In this document: piece after piece, positions 1 through 8,450 of the stretch | Position numbering within the stretch: position 1 is the first letter of the stretch | How the letters are laid out: the number at the start of each line of letters is the position of its first letter | From: Bradyrhizobium hereditatis | GTDB lineage: Bacteria > Pseudomonadota > Alphaproteobacteria > Rhizobiales > Xanthobacteraceae | Direction: 5' to 3' | Length of the DNA stretch: 44,707 bases | Assembly (NCBI RefSeq): GCF_020329435.1 | Contig: NZ_JAGKJK010000028.1 | Span: forward strand, 1 to 44,707 | Translations under genes and position numbers: made by a program | Notes under the pieces: generated by a model | The model's database searches: none | What the model was told of the DNA's origin: nothing | Seen by the model: the letters and a program-made list of their open reading frames with translations, nothing else

Positions 1-298
1 ACTGCGACATCGATGGCAGCGGCTCAACCCGCACATCTGGTCTCGGTATCGGGGGCGGCACCAACTCTGCGATCATCGGCTGCGATATCAAAGGCATGGT
101 GATCGGCATCCAGCTGTTCGGCCGCGCCGAGGTCAAGGACAACTATATCCACGACTTGGCTGACACGTCGAGCAACCCGGATGCCCGTCACTTCGATGGC
201 ATCACCTTGTTTGGTGGCCAAAACGGTTCGGTGATCGAGCACAACACGATCTCCATGCCCACCGGCGCCGGCGGCACTGCCGCCGTCTTCATCAAGAC
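1..298 (+). repeat. Left copy of inverted terminal repeat
   Basis: Bases 1-298 are identical to the reverse complement of 44410-44707. The first mismatch is at base 299 (C here, T in the other copy). Similarity continues with scattered changes to about base 500, where the genes part: this copy runs on into Ig-like and RTX domains, the other stops. The repeat lies inside coding sequence for the beta-helix. Confidence 0.95.
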
Positions 299-2111
299 CG
301 AGTTCGGTGCCATTGACGGTGTTCAGGTTAGAAATAACCTGATGGCCGGCGACCCGTCGTTCACACTCTATGTGGAATCCACGACGCACCCCATCACCAA
401 CGTCACGGTCGAAAACAACTACGTTGAGCGCGGGATTTACGGTTACTTCAACGTCGTGAATTCGACCCCGATTATCCGCAACAATGTCCAATGGAACAAC
501 AACACCGACGCGACGCCTTACCCAACCTCGGCGCCGACCCAGCCTTCCACACCCTCGACGCCTACCGCGCCGTCCGCACCGACGATCGCGTCGTTCTCGA
601 ACGATAGTGGGGTGACCGGCGACGGCATCACCAGCGACAACACCCTTCAGCTCCAGGGCACCGCAGCCGCCAACAGCACCGTGAAGGTGCTCGACGGTAC
701 GACCCAGATTGGGACCACCACGGCCAACAGCAGTGGCGCGTGGACCTACACGACCGCTGCGCTGTCGGACGGCAACCATAGCCTCAAGGCCACAGCCACC
801 ACGACGTCCGGCACCAGTTCGACGTCATCGGTACTTGCCGTGAAAATTGACACCGCGGCGCCGTCGGCCCCGACGATGGCGACGCCAACCAACAACGCCA
901 ATGGCGGGCTTAATCTAGCCGGTACGGCGGAAGCGAGCAGCGTCGTGAAGGTGTTCGACGGCACGACCCAGATCGGGACCGCGACGGCCAACAGCAGTGG
1001 GGCTTGGAGCTACAGCACCGGCGTCCTTGCGGCCGGTTCGCACAGCCTCACCGCAAAGGCAACGGACGCGGCAGGCAACACCAGCGCGGCATCTGCCGTG
1101 GTCACGGCCAGCACCGGCACCTCGGCTCCCACAGCTCCACCAACTTCGCCAACGCCAACTCCGGGTGAGACAGTCGAGTCGGCTGGTGCGACAAGTCTCG
1201 TTGAGAGCGGCGGCAAATATTACCTCAACAGCAGCAGCGGATCCGGCCCGACGTTGAAATATGGCGGTGCGGATTTTGTGGACGGGCAAGATGGCACCTG
1301 GACGCCGATCGGTGCGGAGAAGACGGCCACGGGCTATCAGGTTGCCTGGAAGGAGGCTAGCACCGGTCAGTACACGGCCTGGAACACCGACAACAACGGC
1401 AACTACGTTTCCCATGTCAGCGCCCTGACCGGCTCCACGTCGGGCGGCCAGGTGTCGGGTACGGACTATGGCCTTAAATTGCTAGAGACGAGCTTCCATC
1501 AGGACCTCAATGGTGACGGACAGATCGGTGCTTCCAGTCCAACTGCGCCGACTTCGTCCGTCGCTTTCACCACCATGTACAAGAACTGGAGCGATATCGT
1601 CACGATCAAAGGCGTCGCCGATGCCAACAGTCAGATCAAGCTGTACGACGGCAACGTATCGTTGGGAACGGTGAATACGGCTGCCGACGGCAGCTGGTCC
1701 TTCAAGACATCGTCGGCCGTATCCGACACGGTGCATACCTATACTGCCAAGCAGATCGATAGCACCGGTCAGGTTGTTGGTACTTCGGGTAATGCGATCC
1801 TCGGCTCGACAAGGAGCGATACACTGAACGGCACCTCCGGCGACGACCTTTTCGCTGGGAACGGAGGCGCTGACACTTTCGTCTTTGCGCCCAACTTCGG
1901 GAAGGACGTCGTCAAGGGTTTCGATGCATACGGACGGTCCCACGATGTGGTTCAGTTCAGCAAGAACGTCTTCGACAGTTTCGCGAGCGTTCTCGCCCAT
2001 GCAGCGCAGGTAGGCCAAGATGTTGTCATTTCGGCTGGTGCGGACAACTCGGTGACGCTAAAGAACACCAAGCTGAGCGCCCTCGATAAGTATGACTTCC
2101 AGTTCTCGTAG
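1..2111 (+). CDS. Secreted parallel beta-helix / Ig-like / RTX protein, 5' end cut off
   Basis: The reading frame is open from base 3, so the start lies outside the window. Domains in order: right-handed parallel beta-helix with Asn-rich turns (to about 515), a Ser/Thr/Pro linker, two near-identical Ig-like repeats (about 575-1120), a second Pro-rich linker, a Trp/Tyr-rich domain ending in an EF-hand-like DLNGDGQ loop (about 1190-1530), a third Ig-like domain (about 1550-1800), an RTX-type GTSGDD..GNGGADTF calcium-binding stretch (about 1820-1890) and a C-terminal tail typical of type I secretion substrates. There is no sign of an N-terminal signal in the visible part. Beta-helix proteins of this build often cleave or epimerise polysaccharides, but no catalytic residues can be assigned here, so lyase activity is inference. 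The ABC/HlyD exporter at 17171-20808 is a plausible secretion partner. The first 298 bases recur inverted at the right edge. Confidence 0.85.
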   Translation, partial: CDIDGSGSTRTSGLGIGGGTNSAIIGCDIKGMVIGIQLFGRAEVKDNYIHDLADTSSNPDARHFDGITLFGGQNGSVIEHNTISMPTGAGGTAAVFIKTEFGAIDGVQVRNNLMAGDPSFTLYVESTTHPITNVTVENNYVERGIYGYFNVVNSTPIIRNNVQWNNNTDATPYPTSAPTQPSTPSTPTAPSAPTIASFSNDSGVTGDGITSDNTLQLQGTAAANSTVKVLDGTTQIGTTTANSSGAWTYTTAALSDGNHSLKATATTTSGTSSTSSVLAVKIDTAAPSAPTMATPTNNANGGLNLAGTAEASSVVKVFDGTTQIGTATANSSGAWSYSTGVLAAGSHSLTAKATDAAGNTSAASAVVTASTGTSAPTAPPTSPTPTPGETVESAGATSLVESGGKYYLNSSSGSGPTLKYGGADFVDGQDGTWTPIGAEKTATGYQVAWKEASTGQYTAWNTDNNGNYVSHVSALTGSTSGGQVSGTDYGLKLLETSFHQDLNGDGQIGASSPTAPTSSVAFTTMYKNWSDIVTIKGVADANSQIKLYDGNVSLGTVNTAADGSWSFKTSSAVSDTVHTYTAKQIDSTGQVVGTSGNAILGSTRSDTLNGTSGDDLFAGNGGADTFVFAPNFGKDVVKGFDAYGRSHDVVQFSKNVFDSFASVLAHAAQVGQDVVISAGADNSVTLKNTKLSALDKYDFQFS
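681..1007 (+). repeat. Internal direct repeat of the Ig-like module
   Basis: About 63 bases at 681-743 recur at 945-1007 with only a few differences, an offset of 264 bases or 88 codons. Both encode the KV.DGTTQIGT.TANSSGAW strand pattern of the Ig-like domain. This is recent tandem duplication of a domain and a site where copy number could change by recombination. Confidence 0.85.
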
Positions 2112-2128
2112 TCGTTCAGCCTAAGACG

Positions 2129-2169
2129 AATTCGGACGCGCTTAGCCCATTTATGAGCGCGTCCGAATT
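2129..2169 (+). terminator. Perfect 14-bp hairpin after the RTX gene
   Basis: 2129-2142 (AATTCGGACGCGCT) pairs perfectly with 2156-2169 around a 13-base loop, 17 bases after the stop at 2111. No T-run follows, so it may act as a transcript-end stabiliser or a weak terminator rather than a classical intrinsic terminator. Confidence 0.6.
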
Positions 2170-2354
2170 ATCAGCAGAAGCGTTGGTCGCGGAGGATCGC
2201 AGGAAAGGCAACAACCCTGGCTCGCGAACAGCTCGCAGGCATTGATGATCACCGACGAACCAGGTGGCGAAGGTAACGTAAGGTGATGTTTTATAGGATC
2301 TTTGAACGTTGGCGCCCCGGCCAGCAACTGTCAACGTACTCAGCCACTAGCCAT

Positions 2355-2675
2355 CTAATACCTGACTGAAATGACCGCGCCTGCTCGATAGCGCCAGCAT
2401 GGTCCGTAGTGCGCAGGTCCAGGATACCAGCCGGACCCGAAAAATGGCACGGTCAGAGGGGTAGCCCCCCGCACGCCTTCTACAAACTCGCACCGAGCGT
2501 GGCGAAGTCCGACTGATCGCCCCGGTCTTGCGCTCCAGCGGGGCGCCCCAGGATCCGCTTTGGCGATGGAAACTGCCTCGACAGCCCGATCCGCCGCTTC
2601 AATTGAGCCCGTGGAAATAGCGAGGATCGCGGTCAACAAGACCGACCAAGTGAGAATTCGATGCGCAGTCGACAT
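2355..2675 (-). CDS. Small secreted protein, function unknown
   Basis: A 106-residue protein. The ATG at 2675 is preceded by a good ribosome site (AAGAGGGA, about 7 bases away). The frame is open further upstream, but that part reads like non-coding sequence. Residues 1-30 form a clear Sec signal peptide: positive start, hydrophobic run TWSVLLTAILAIST, then a likely cut near EAAD. The rest is Arg/Gly/Tyr-rich with an aromatic tail (GWYPGPAHYG). The middle has an alternative frame ending in DFATLGASL, so a frameshift within the gene is possible. I do not recognise a family. Its location next to an exopolysaccharide locus suggests an envelope role but proves nothing. Confidence 0.5.
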   Translation of the reverse strand: MSTAHRILTWSVLLTAILAISTGSIEAADRAVEAVSIAKADPGAPRWSARPGRSVGLRHARCEFVEGVRGATPLTVPFFGSGWYPGPAHYGPCWRYRAGAVISVRY

Positions 2676-3008
2676 TATGGTCCCTCTTGTTGGTGTGTGT
2701 CCCAAGGCTAACCTCGAGTTCGAACATGCCCTAGCCCGATCAACAGGGGAGATCCGCTCCGGTGTCCGATTCTCGCCAATTCCATGCTGAGGCTCGAGCT
2801 GCCGTGAAATGCTCCCGCTAGGTACCCTGGGCCAGCGCTTTGGCGGGAGCCGACCAGCCACTGTAGCATCGATCAAATCATCGTCCGGCTCCTGTCCGGC
2901 GGCCCCCTCATTGCAGCGCATAAAATTCTCTAAAACGTTGAACCTGCCTCCCGCCACCATCGTCTAACATTCTCGGAAATCCTTGCTGCCTAGCACACGG
3001 GGGATTCG

Positions 3009-3290
3009 ATGGGTAATGGTGTCACAAGCGAAGCCTACAATAGAGCTCTTCAGGATTCGTTCAAAACAATAAAGCACGCCCACAAACAGCTTCGCGTTGT
3101 GACCAAGGCCAAGGCAACACAGACAGCCCTCATGTCACGTATGGAACTTTACGGGGTATTGCTTGGGGAGGTCGCAGGTATTCGCAGCAATCTAGTGGCC
3201 TATCTCGAATACACGCGCGGGGAGGGCGAAATTCCTATGCAGATGGAATGTGTTGACCGCGACCCGCGTCAAGAGGTCTCGTCGTTGTGA
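3009..3290 (+). CDS. Hypothetical protein, 93 residues
   Basis: The ATG at 3009 follows a G-rich ribosome site (CGGGGGATT). The protein looks soluble: a Lys/Ala-rich amphipathic helical stretch over residues 10-60, then an acidic tail, with no membrane segment or signal. Its last 22 bases overlap the end of the H-NS-like gene on the opposite strand, so the two converge. I do not recognise the family. Confidence 0.45.
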   Translation: MGNGVTSEAYNRALQDSFKTIKHAHKQLRVVTKAKATQTALMSRMELYGVLLGEVAGIRSNLVAYLEYTRGEGEIPMQMECVDRDPRQEVSSL

Positions 3291-3640
3291 CTATCGTCGT
3301 CTGCATGACGAGCGCTTTTGTCTATTATAAAGTCTTCCAACTTCCCTCCGGCGCTTAAGGCGGCGACCAGCCATCTCGGCTGTTTTCCGCGTCCAGACCA
3401 CTTCTGCGTCGGCTGGGCGGGGTTCCAGTATTTTGGCTCTACTTTTGGATATTTGCGTCGCGGGCGGTTGGCGGGCGGTCCCTCAACGTCGCCCATCTGC
3501 TCTACGCGGTTCAATTGCGCCAGACGCCGCTCCAATTGAAGTTTTTCCGCGGTGATCTTTTCGGACAGGAGTTTGGTGAGCTGCTCATGCAAGAGCCAAA
3601 GCTCGTCAAAATCCATTGTCTCCAAATCTGTCCTGCGCAT
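3269..3640 (-). CDS. H-NS family nucleoid protein / regulator
   Basis: A protein of 123 residues from the ATG at 3640 (MRRTDLETMDF), the usual start for this family. The frame is open 40 codons further up, but that part lacks H-NS features. Residues 1-50 form the coiled-coil oligomerisation region (LWLLHEQLTKLLSEKI). Residues about 60-100 hold the DNA-binding core PRRKYPKVEPKYWNP...WSGRGKQPRWL, matching the alphaproteobacterial H-NS/HvrA pattern with the AT-hook-like loop. Such proteins bind AT-rich DNA and silence horizontally acquired genes. The AT-rich stretch upstream (3745-3815) may be its own promoter and binding site. A second full-length copy lies at 4387-4749. Confidence 0.9.
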   Translation of the reverse strand: MRRTDLETMDFDELWLLHEQLTKLLSEKITAEKLQLERRLAQLNRVEQMGDVEGPPANRPRRKYPKVEPKYWNPAQPTQKWSGRGKQPRWLVAALSAGGKLEDFIIDKSARHADDDSHNDETS

Positions 3641-3744
3641 CGCGGGTCCGTTAAGGCTAACAGATTGCGGTCTTTCCGGAAGCATCCAATCCTCGAAATA
3701 TCGCTGGCGGTGATGCCCATTACGTGCGAAGTTTGAATTGATAG

Positions 3745-3815
3745 CGTTAGGTTTTTTCAAACATTATTTGGTTGCAAATTTAATAATTTAATTTAGTTAA
3801 AAGCAAGAGCGTTAT
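3745..3815. promoter_or_regulatory. AT-rich promoter island upstream of H-NS-like gene
   Basis: About 70 bases are far richer in A/T than the surroundings, with repeated TTTAATAATTTAATTT. It lies upstream of the leftward H-NS-like gene and is a likely promoter and candidate target for H-NS or MucR-type proteins. No exact promoter boxes can be assigned. Confidence 0.4.
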
Positions 3816-3876
3816 TTGGTATTTTGAACAGAGCCAATGCGCCGGGGAGGGCGGCATGCTGTTAATGAGAACAGGA

Positions 3877-4239
3877 TTAGGGTAGGGTCGTTGCCATAGT
3901 TTTTGCGTAGGTGCCCAAATGGATCATTTTATTGGTTCGTCTCTTTGTCGCCTTCAGGATGCGGTTGATCGTTGCATAGTACCCACCGCCGCATCGAGTG
4001 ACCTTAGCCAACTTAGGCAGCAGATTGAACTTCGGCAGCGTGTCCTGAAGGATATCGAAGTCATTAGATGCCGGCTGTCGCTTTTCTTTCGCCACAGAGG
4101 CACGGGGGCGCGCAGGAAGCCGCAGTACCGGCGGCGGCAACCGAGCCTTGCCGCGCGCCAGAATCCCGGCTGCCGAACCTCTCGTCTCTAGCTGCAGCTT
4201 TTGATCGAGGTGCAGTTCAAAAGTCCGCCCAGGTTGCAA
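3877..4239 (-). CDS. Uncertain hypothetical ORF, 120 residues
   Basis: An ATG-started frame of 120 codons with GC-rich third positions. The protein is very basic (Lys/Arg-rich, about residues 30-110) with no recognisable domain or membrane segment. The opposite strand also has an open frame (3919-4191) with a coiled-coil-like stretch, so the true coding strand is not settled. This may be no gene at all. Confidence 0.25.
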   Translation of the reverse strand: MQPGRTFELHLDQKLQLETRGSAAGILARGKARLPPPVLRLPARPRASVAKEKRQPASNDFDILQDTLPKFNLLPKLAKVTRCGGGYYATINRILKATKRRTNKMIHLGTYAKTMATTLP

Positions 4240-4386
4240 GCTTCGCGCGGCCAGATTTCTGTGTCAAACCAACGCGAAGAAAGCCAGAATAATCCATTTT
4301 TCCCATGGAACTCTTGTAGCCCCCCTTGATTATTATTTAGGGGTGTGACATCGCCTTATGTTCTAAGCAGAATCAAGAGCGGCGGC

Positions 4387-4749
4387 ATGGCTCCAAAGAA
4401 GATCGATTTCGAGTCCTGGTCTCTGGATGAGCTTTGGGCGCTTCACGGAGAGATCAGCGGAATTTTATCAGCGCGGATCAGGGCCGAGAAAGGCGAACTT
4501 GAGAAGCGCTTGGCCGTGCTTAGCCGTGGCACAATCATCGCGGATGATTTGGGGGATTTGCAACCGAACGGCAAGCCCCGCCGCAAGTATCCCCGGGTTT
4601 TGCCAAAATACCGGAATCCTCAGACCTCCGAAACCTGGTCGGGCCGCGGCAAGCGGCCGAGGTGGCTGGTTGCAGCAGTCAAGTCGGGACGCAAGATTGA
4701 AGAGTTCCGGATTAGCGAGACTGGTACGAAGGTTCGTCAGCGAGCGTGA
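4387..4749 (+). CDS. H-NS family nucleoid protein / regulator (second copy)
   Basis: A protein of 120 residues from the ATG at 4387 (MAPKKIDFES). An ATG 14 codons upstream also exists but lies outside the family alignment. The N-terminal coiled coil (LWALHGEISGILSARI) is followed by the DNA-binding core PRRKYPRVLPKYRNP...WSGRGKRPRWL, almost the same as in the copy at 3269-3640. The two are paralogues and could form mixed oligomers. It is transcribed away from the sugar transferase gene at 5131-6609. An AT-rich patch just upstream (4296-4345) probably carries its promoter. Confidence 0.9.
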   Translation: MAPKKIDFESWSLDELWALHGEISGILSARIRAEKGELEKRLAVLSRGTIIADDLGDLQPNGKPRRKYPRVLPKYRNPQTSETWSGRGKRPRWLVAAVKSGRKIEEFRISETGTKVRQRA

Positions 4750-4836
4750 ACTGACCGAGCGGGTATTATTAACCACGAAATCAATAATTAAGGGTGGAGC
4801 CGGCGAACTGAGATAACCTGCCGTCAGAAATTAGAT

Positions 4837-5031
4837 GTGCGGCAGAGGCAAGCGGTGACCAATCGGGATTGGGCAGAAATCGAAAATGAGCTGAACGGGC
4901 TAGTGCCCGGCCTTCCGCAAGGCGAGAAGACAACGTCGCGAAATCACAACGTTCGCCGGACGATCCAAACGGACGAACGGGCGCTCTTGGCGCACATCGC
5001 TGATGCTCTGGTTCAAGAGCAGCAATACTAA
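4837..5031 (+). CDS. Hypothetical protein, 64 residues
   Basis: A GTG-started frame 87 bases after the H-NS-like gene on the same strand. The protein is hydrophilic with a predicted helical C-terminus (ERALLAHIADALVQEQQ). Codon use resembles real genes. No strong ribosome site and no recognised family. Confidence 0.35.
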   Translation: MRQRQAVTNRDWAEIENELNGLVPGLPQGEKTTSRNHNVRRTIQTDERALLAHIADALVQEQQY

Positions 5032-5130
5032 TTCCTAAATTCGGGCTCGAATTGGCACCGCGCCGGTTACGCTCACCCTGCGACGTGCCGCTTCACTGAG
5101 GGGCACGACTATCGACGTCCATTCTGGCGT

Positions 5131-6609
5131 CTAATAGGCGTTGCGAGCGCGAAGTACCTCAATTGGCGTCTGGATCAGGATAACCAAATCCAGCCGAACG
5201 CTCCAATTGTCGATATACCAAAGATCGTACTCTACCCGTCGTTCAATAGAGGCGGTGGTGGGTGTGGGTCCTCGGCACCCGTGTATTTGCGCCCACCCTG
5301 TTAACCCGGGCTTCACACGCCGCCGGAAGGCGTAATTGCGGACAACCTTATCAAACTGGCTATCCTGCGAGATGGCGTGCGGGCGCGGTCCGACAAGCGA
5401 CATACTTCCGTCGATCACGTTGAGCAACTGCGGCAGTTCGTCGATGCTTGTGCGACGCAACCATTTTCCAATGCGGGTGACACGGCTGTCGACCGCTCGC
5501 GCCTGGACGACCGACGGCCCGTCCTCCAAGACGCGCATAGTGCGGAATTTGTAGATCGAGAAGCTCCGACCGTTGAAGCCACAGCGTTGCTGTCTGAAAA
5601 GGACCGGACCAGATGAATCCAGCTTGATCGCTATGACAACTACAGCAAACAGGGGCGACAGAATAAGCAAGGCAAGGCCGGCGCCGATCAAATCCATGAA
5701 CCGCTTGATGGCGCGCTCGAGAAACGTAAGCGGCCCTCGCTGAATTTCCACGCATAGGGCGCTACCGAGGTCCCGGGTGGGCCGCCGGAACATCTCCGAA
5801 AGCGCTCCGACAGGAACAAAGGCGACCGGAGTCGGCAGAACTCGCAGTTCGGCGACAAATGCGCGTAATTCTCCCCATCGGTTGGGATCCGCCTCGACGA
5901 TGATCTCCTCGACATTGGAGCCACGCGCATTCTCTATGACGCGGGCGCTGAGCCGCTTGCGGTGATCAGAGCCGGAACGGGGCGGAGGCAAGCTGAAATG
6001 TTTGGTCACACAAAAACCGAGCATGGTCAGCGCAGGCACCAGTCCCACATCACTAGATTGTGGTTGGTCCGAAATCAGAATGATATTGCCGCCGGCGAAC
6101 TTTCTTCCGCTGAGGCCCCTCATGAGCAAGCTCTTCATGAGAGCTCGTCCGACAAAAAGCAATGCAAGACTCGTAAGCGCAAAGGCTATTCCGGCGCCGC
6201 GAGAGAAATCCTCACCGAAGTTGAGCAACCCGGCCGCAGCGGCGAGAAGGATAAATGCATATAGCAAAGCGCCGCAAACGGCGCGGATCTGATTGCGCAG
6301 GACCAGCAGTTCGCTTGGCCTATACATACCCCGCATCTTCAGCAACGACACAAACATCGCCGATACGACGATGGCCGAGCCGATCGCGTTTGCGAGGTCT
6401 GCCGCTGCCCAACTACTGTAGATCCGGCACAAGAAGACCGAGATGACGCTTGCGAGAACAATGATGGCAAGATCGGCGCAGATCGCAACCAACTCGATTG
6501 ACCTATAGCGAATCGGCCATTTCCGTTGGGCACCCAACGGATAGCTGTATTCTTCGAGGGCAATTTCCTCGTGGAGGCCGGCTGCAATATGTCGGTTAAT
6601 AAAGTTCAT
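5131..6609 (-). CDS. Polyprenyl-phosphate sugar-1-phosphate transferase (WbaP/ExoY-type, full length)
   Basis: A 492-residue membrane protein that would transfer a hexose-1-phosphate from a UDP-sugar to undecaprenyl phosphate, starting repeat-unit assembly at the inner face of the cytoplasmic membrane. The N-terminal half holds several membrane helices (about residues 35-170) and a CoA-binding-like Rossmann domain. A further helix (about 295-318) leads into the catalytic bacterial sugar transferase domain, with KRFMDLIGAG, FRQQRCGFNGR, YKFRTMR, RRTSIDELPQL, VGPRPH and PGLTGWAQI, all family hallmarks. Length is typical. Sugar specificity cannot be read. The gene stands alone, reading left, with a strongly AT-rich region directly upstream. 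Confidence 0.92.
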   Translation of the reverse strand: MNFINRHIAAGLHEEIALEEYSYPLGAQRKWPIRYRSIELVAICADLAIIVLASVISVFLCRIYSSWAAADLANAIGSAIVVSAMFVSLLKMRGMYRPSELLVLRNQIRAVCGALLYAFILLAAAAGLLNFGEDFSRGAGIAFALTSLALLFVGRALMKSLLMRGLSGRKFAGGNIILISDQPQSSDVGLVPALTMLGFCVTKHFSLPPPRSGSDHRKRLSARVIENARGSNVEEIIVEADPNRWGELRAFVAELRVLPTPVAFVPVGALSEMFRRPTRDLGSALCVEIQRGPLTFLERAIKRFMDLIGAGLALLILSPLFAVVVIAIKLDSSGPVLFRQQRCGFNGRSFSIYKFRTMRVLEDGPSVVQARAVDSRVTRIGKWLRRTSIDELPQLLNVIDGSMSLVGPRPHAISQDSQFDKVVRNYAFRRRVKPGLTGWAQIHGCRGPTPTTASIERRVEYDLWYIDNWSVRLDLVILIQTPIEVLRARNAY

Positions 6610-6639
6610 GCCAGAACCAGTGTCGTTCGAGGCTTTTGC

Positions 6640-6725
6640 AATCAGGATTAATTTATTATTAACGCTTTAAATAAATCAAGCAAAAACGGCGATGAATTAA
6701 ATGAGTCGGATTATTTTTTGCGGTG
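6640..6725. promoter_or_regulatory. AT-rich upstream region of the sugar transferase gene
   Basis: Contains ATTAATTTATTATTAACG, TTTAAATAAATC and GAATTAAATG within about 80 bases, against a GC-rich background. It lies 30-110 bases before the leftward start at 6609 and is the likely promoter and silencer/activator target. Similar islands precede other glycan operons in the window. Confidence 0.45.
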
Positions 6726-6931
6726 GATTATCTCAGCGCCAGAACAGGCACATAGCTACAGATCAATGCAGTAGGCTCGCTCACCGGCCTAAACGCGTCA
6801 ATTGGCTGCAAAAGGCTTTATTCGGCGTTGGCTCATGCCCGGGACCAATTGTGCAACGAGACGATGGGCCTCTTTGAGGTCGGCCTCGCCGAGCCGCTCG
6901 GGCCCTTTAAGACGCGACAAGTCGCAGAGGC

Positions 6932-6999
6932 GGTTGCTTTCAAAGCAACCGGAGACCCGCCGACAAAAGACGACGCCCCGCCGCGGGAACGGCAGGGCG
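6932..6999. repeat. Two adjacent inverted repeats in a gene-poor stretch
   Basis: 6932-6950 is a perfect 19-base palindrome (GGTTGCTTT C AAAGCAACC). 6974-6983 pairs with 6990-6999 around a CGGGAA loop with one mismatch; on the minus strand it is followed by GTCGTCTTTT, so it resembles a leftward terminator. The stretch 6730-7514 carries open frames (one at 6828-7262) but none that I can support as a gene. Confidence 0.5.
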
Positions 7000-7034
7000 C
7001 GATCGTTTGGTCTGGGATGCTTCAGCCTTCACAA

Positions 7035-7050
7035 GATACGTTAACGTATC
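7035..7050. promoter_or_regulatory. Perfect 16-bp palindrome, operator-like
   Basis: GATACGTTAACGTATC is its own reverse complement over all 16 bases. Its size and symmetry fit a dimeric repressor site such as those bound by TetR-family proteins, but no such regulator is encoded in the window. It lies 465 bases upstream of the oxygenase start at 7515. Confidence 0.4.
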
Positions 7051-7514
7051 GGTCTGACAAGCACGGTGCTGCAATGAGCGGCGCCGGCATGAAATGGGCG
7101 CGCGCGGACAAGCGCAAACCCACGCAACCCGCTAACACCCGCTTCCCTCGAGACAGGCTCGGGAAGGCGGCCAAGGCCGCTTGGCTCGCATGGAAGGTGT
7201 CCCTGACGCCTCAGCAGAAGCGCCAGCTCAGAGGAGTAGATTCGTCAGCGTCACAGCATTGACCGAACAAACACGCGTTGGGTCGGCCGTGGCCACCTTC
7301 TGGTGCTCGGTGGTCCCACCCCAGCACACATCGTCCCGGTCAATTGTCGCCAGCGACGGGTTTTGATCCCGCCAGACGTGGCCAGTCGGAGCCATGGCAC
7401 CATGGTGAATACAAGGTTCAAGCGCAGGCTCGCGCATTCGGGAAAATTGGCAATTCGGTAAGGAACCCGGACCACCATGACGCGTTGTTTGTCGCCGATA
7501 GGAGGTATCATAGG

Positions 7515-8354
7515 ATGGCAGAGCCGGCCGTTAATCTCGATCATTTCTTACGCTTGCCAGCCCTCGCGCAGTCGTTGCGTCGCGAGTATCTAAACGCCAA
7601 GCCTTGGCCCCATATCGTGCTCGAAGGTATTTTTCCAGAAGAGCTATTGGATTCCGTTGCTGCCGAGTGCGCGAGCCTTGATCCAGCGCGTCTCATCGTG
7701 AGCAACGACTATCGTCAGATCAAGCAGGAAGCGTGGGACGGCCTCGGCCCGGCCACCACGCGTTTCCTCGATCTAGTCGAAGGTGAAACCTTCCTCGAAT
7801 TTATTTCTACCGTAACCGGCGTCGCCGACCTTCTGACTGATCCCACGCACAGATATGCCGGAGCGCACCGGACACCTCCCGGTGGCTTCACCAAAATCCA
7901 TCAAGATTTCGAAGTGCACCCAACCTCGGGCCTGTTTCACCGGGTCAACCTGCTCGTTTATGTCAACCGCGACTGGGCCGATTCCTACGGCGGTAGCCTT
8001 GAATTATGGCCACCAGATATGTCGGCCATCGGGCGTCGGATTTTTCCGCGATTTAACACGATGGTGTTATGGGAAACTCACGGCGCGACACTGCACGGCC
8101 TGCCTGACCCCGTTAAGTGCCCCTCGGATCGGATGCGCCTTTCGGTTGCCTGCTATTACTACACGAAAGCACCCCGTGTTGCGGCTCCAGGCGAGCGGCG
8201 CGTTCGCTACTGGGCAGCCCGTCCAGGCGAGGATCGCGCAATTGAGCGCCTCAACTGGCGGGACCGCTTGCGCGAACTGACGCCCGAGCCTCTGCGCAAT
8301 CTCGTGCGAACGACGCGCGACAGCATTTTCCGACGGGCTTCGCCGCCAAGCTAA
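7515..8354 (+). CDS. 2-oxoglutarate/Fe(II)-dependent oxygenase
   Basis: A 279-residue protein. The ATG at 7515 has a GGAGG ribosome site at 7501-7505; the frame is open upstream but shows no gene character. The metal triad is visible: His129 and Asp131 (IHQDF) and His194 (LHG), with Arg208 (DRMRLS) placed to bind 2-oxoglutarate, in the usual jelly-roll order. It resembles the prolyl-hydroxylase-like 2OG-Fe(II) superfamily that hydroxylates proteins, small molecules or sugar-linked groups in the cytoplasm. The substrate is unknown. Its position beside the polysaccharide locus suggests a tailoring role (inference). It appears to be a single-gene unit reading right. Confidence 0.85.
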   Translation: MAEPAVNLDHFLRLPALAQSLRREYLNAKPWPHIVLEGIFPEELLDSVAAECASLDPARLIVSNDYRQIKQEAWDGLGPATTRFLDLVEGETFLEFISTVTGVADLLTDPTHRYAGAHRTPPGGFTKIHQDFEVHPTSGLFHRVNLLVYVNRDWADSYGGSLELWPPDMSAIGRRIFPRFNTMVLWETHGATLHGLPDPVKCPSDRMRLSVACYYYTKAPRVAAPGERRVRYWAARPGEDRAIERLNWRDRLRELTPEPLRNLVRTTRDSIFRRASPPS

Positions 8355-8450
8355 AGCGATCCTTCGCCCATGCGCGAACTGGGAGAGCCAAAGATTCACC
8401 CGAAGTTCGCTACGAGGCGAGGACACCCCGGAAATCGAACGTCTCGGACG

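Noticed and set aside
24..779. Minus-strand open frame of 251 codons opposite the beta-helix gene
   Set aside because: It mirrors the plus-strand gene in a GC-rich genome and its product is Arg/Val/Gly-rich without any fold; the plus frame has clear domains.
5360..5755. Same-strand frame of 131 codons inside the sugar transferase gene
   Set aside because: Shadow frame; all catalytic motifs lie in the 492-residue frame.
6900..7000. Possible tRNA from clustered stems
   Set aside because: The stems do not form a cloverleaf with a T-loop or an anticodon arm.
6828..7262. Plus-strand frame of 144 codons
   Set aside because: No family pattern, no convincing ribosome site and three strong inverted repeats inside it; more likely a regulatory or relic stretch.
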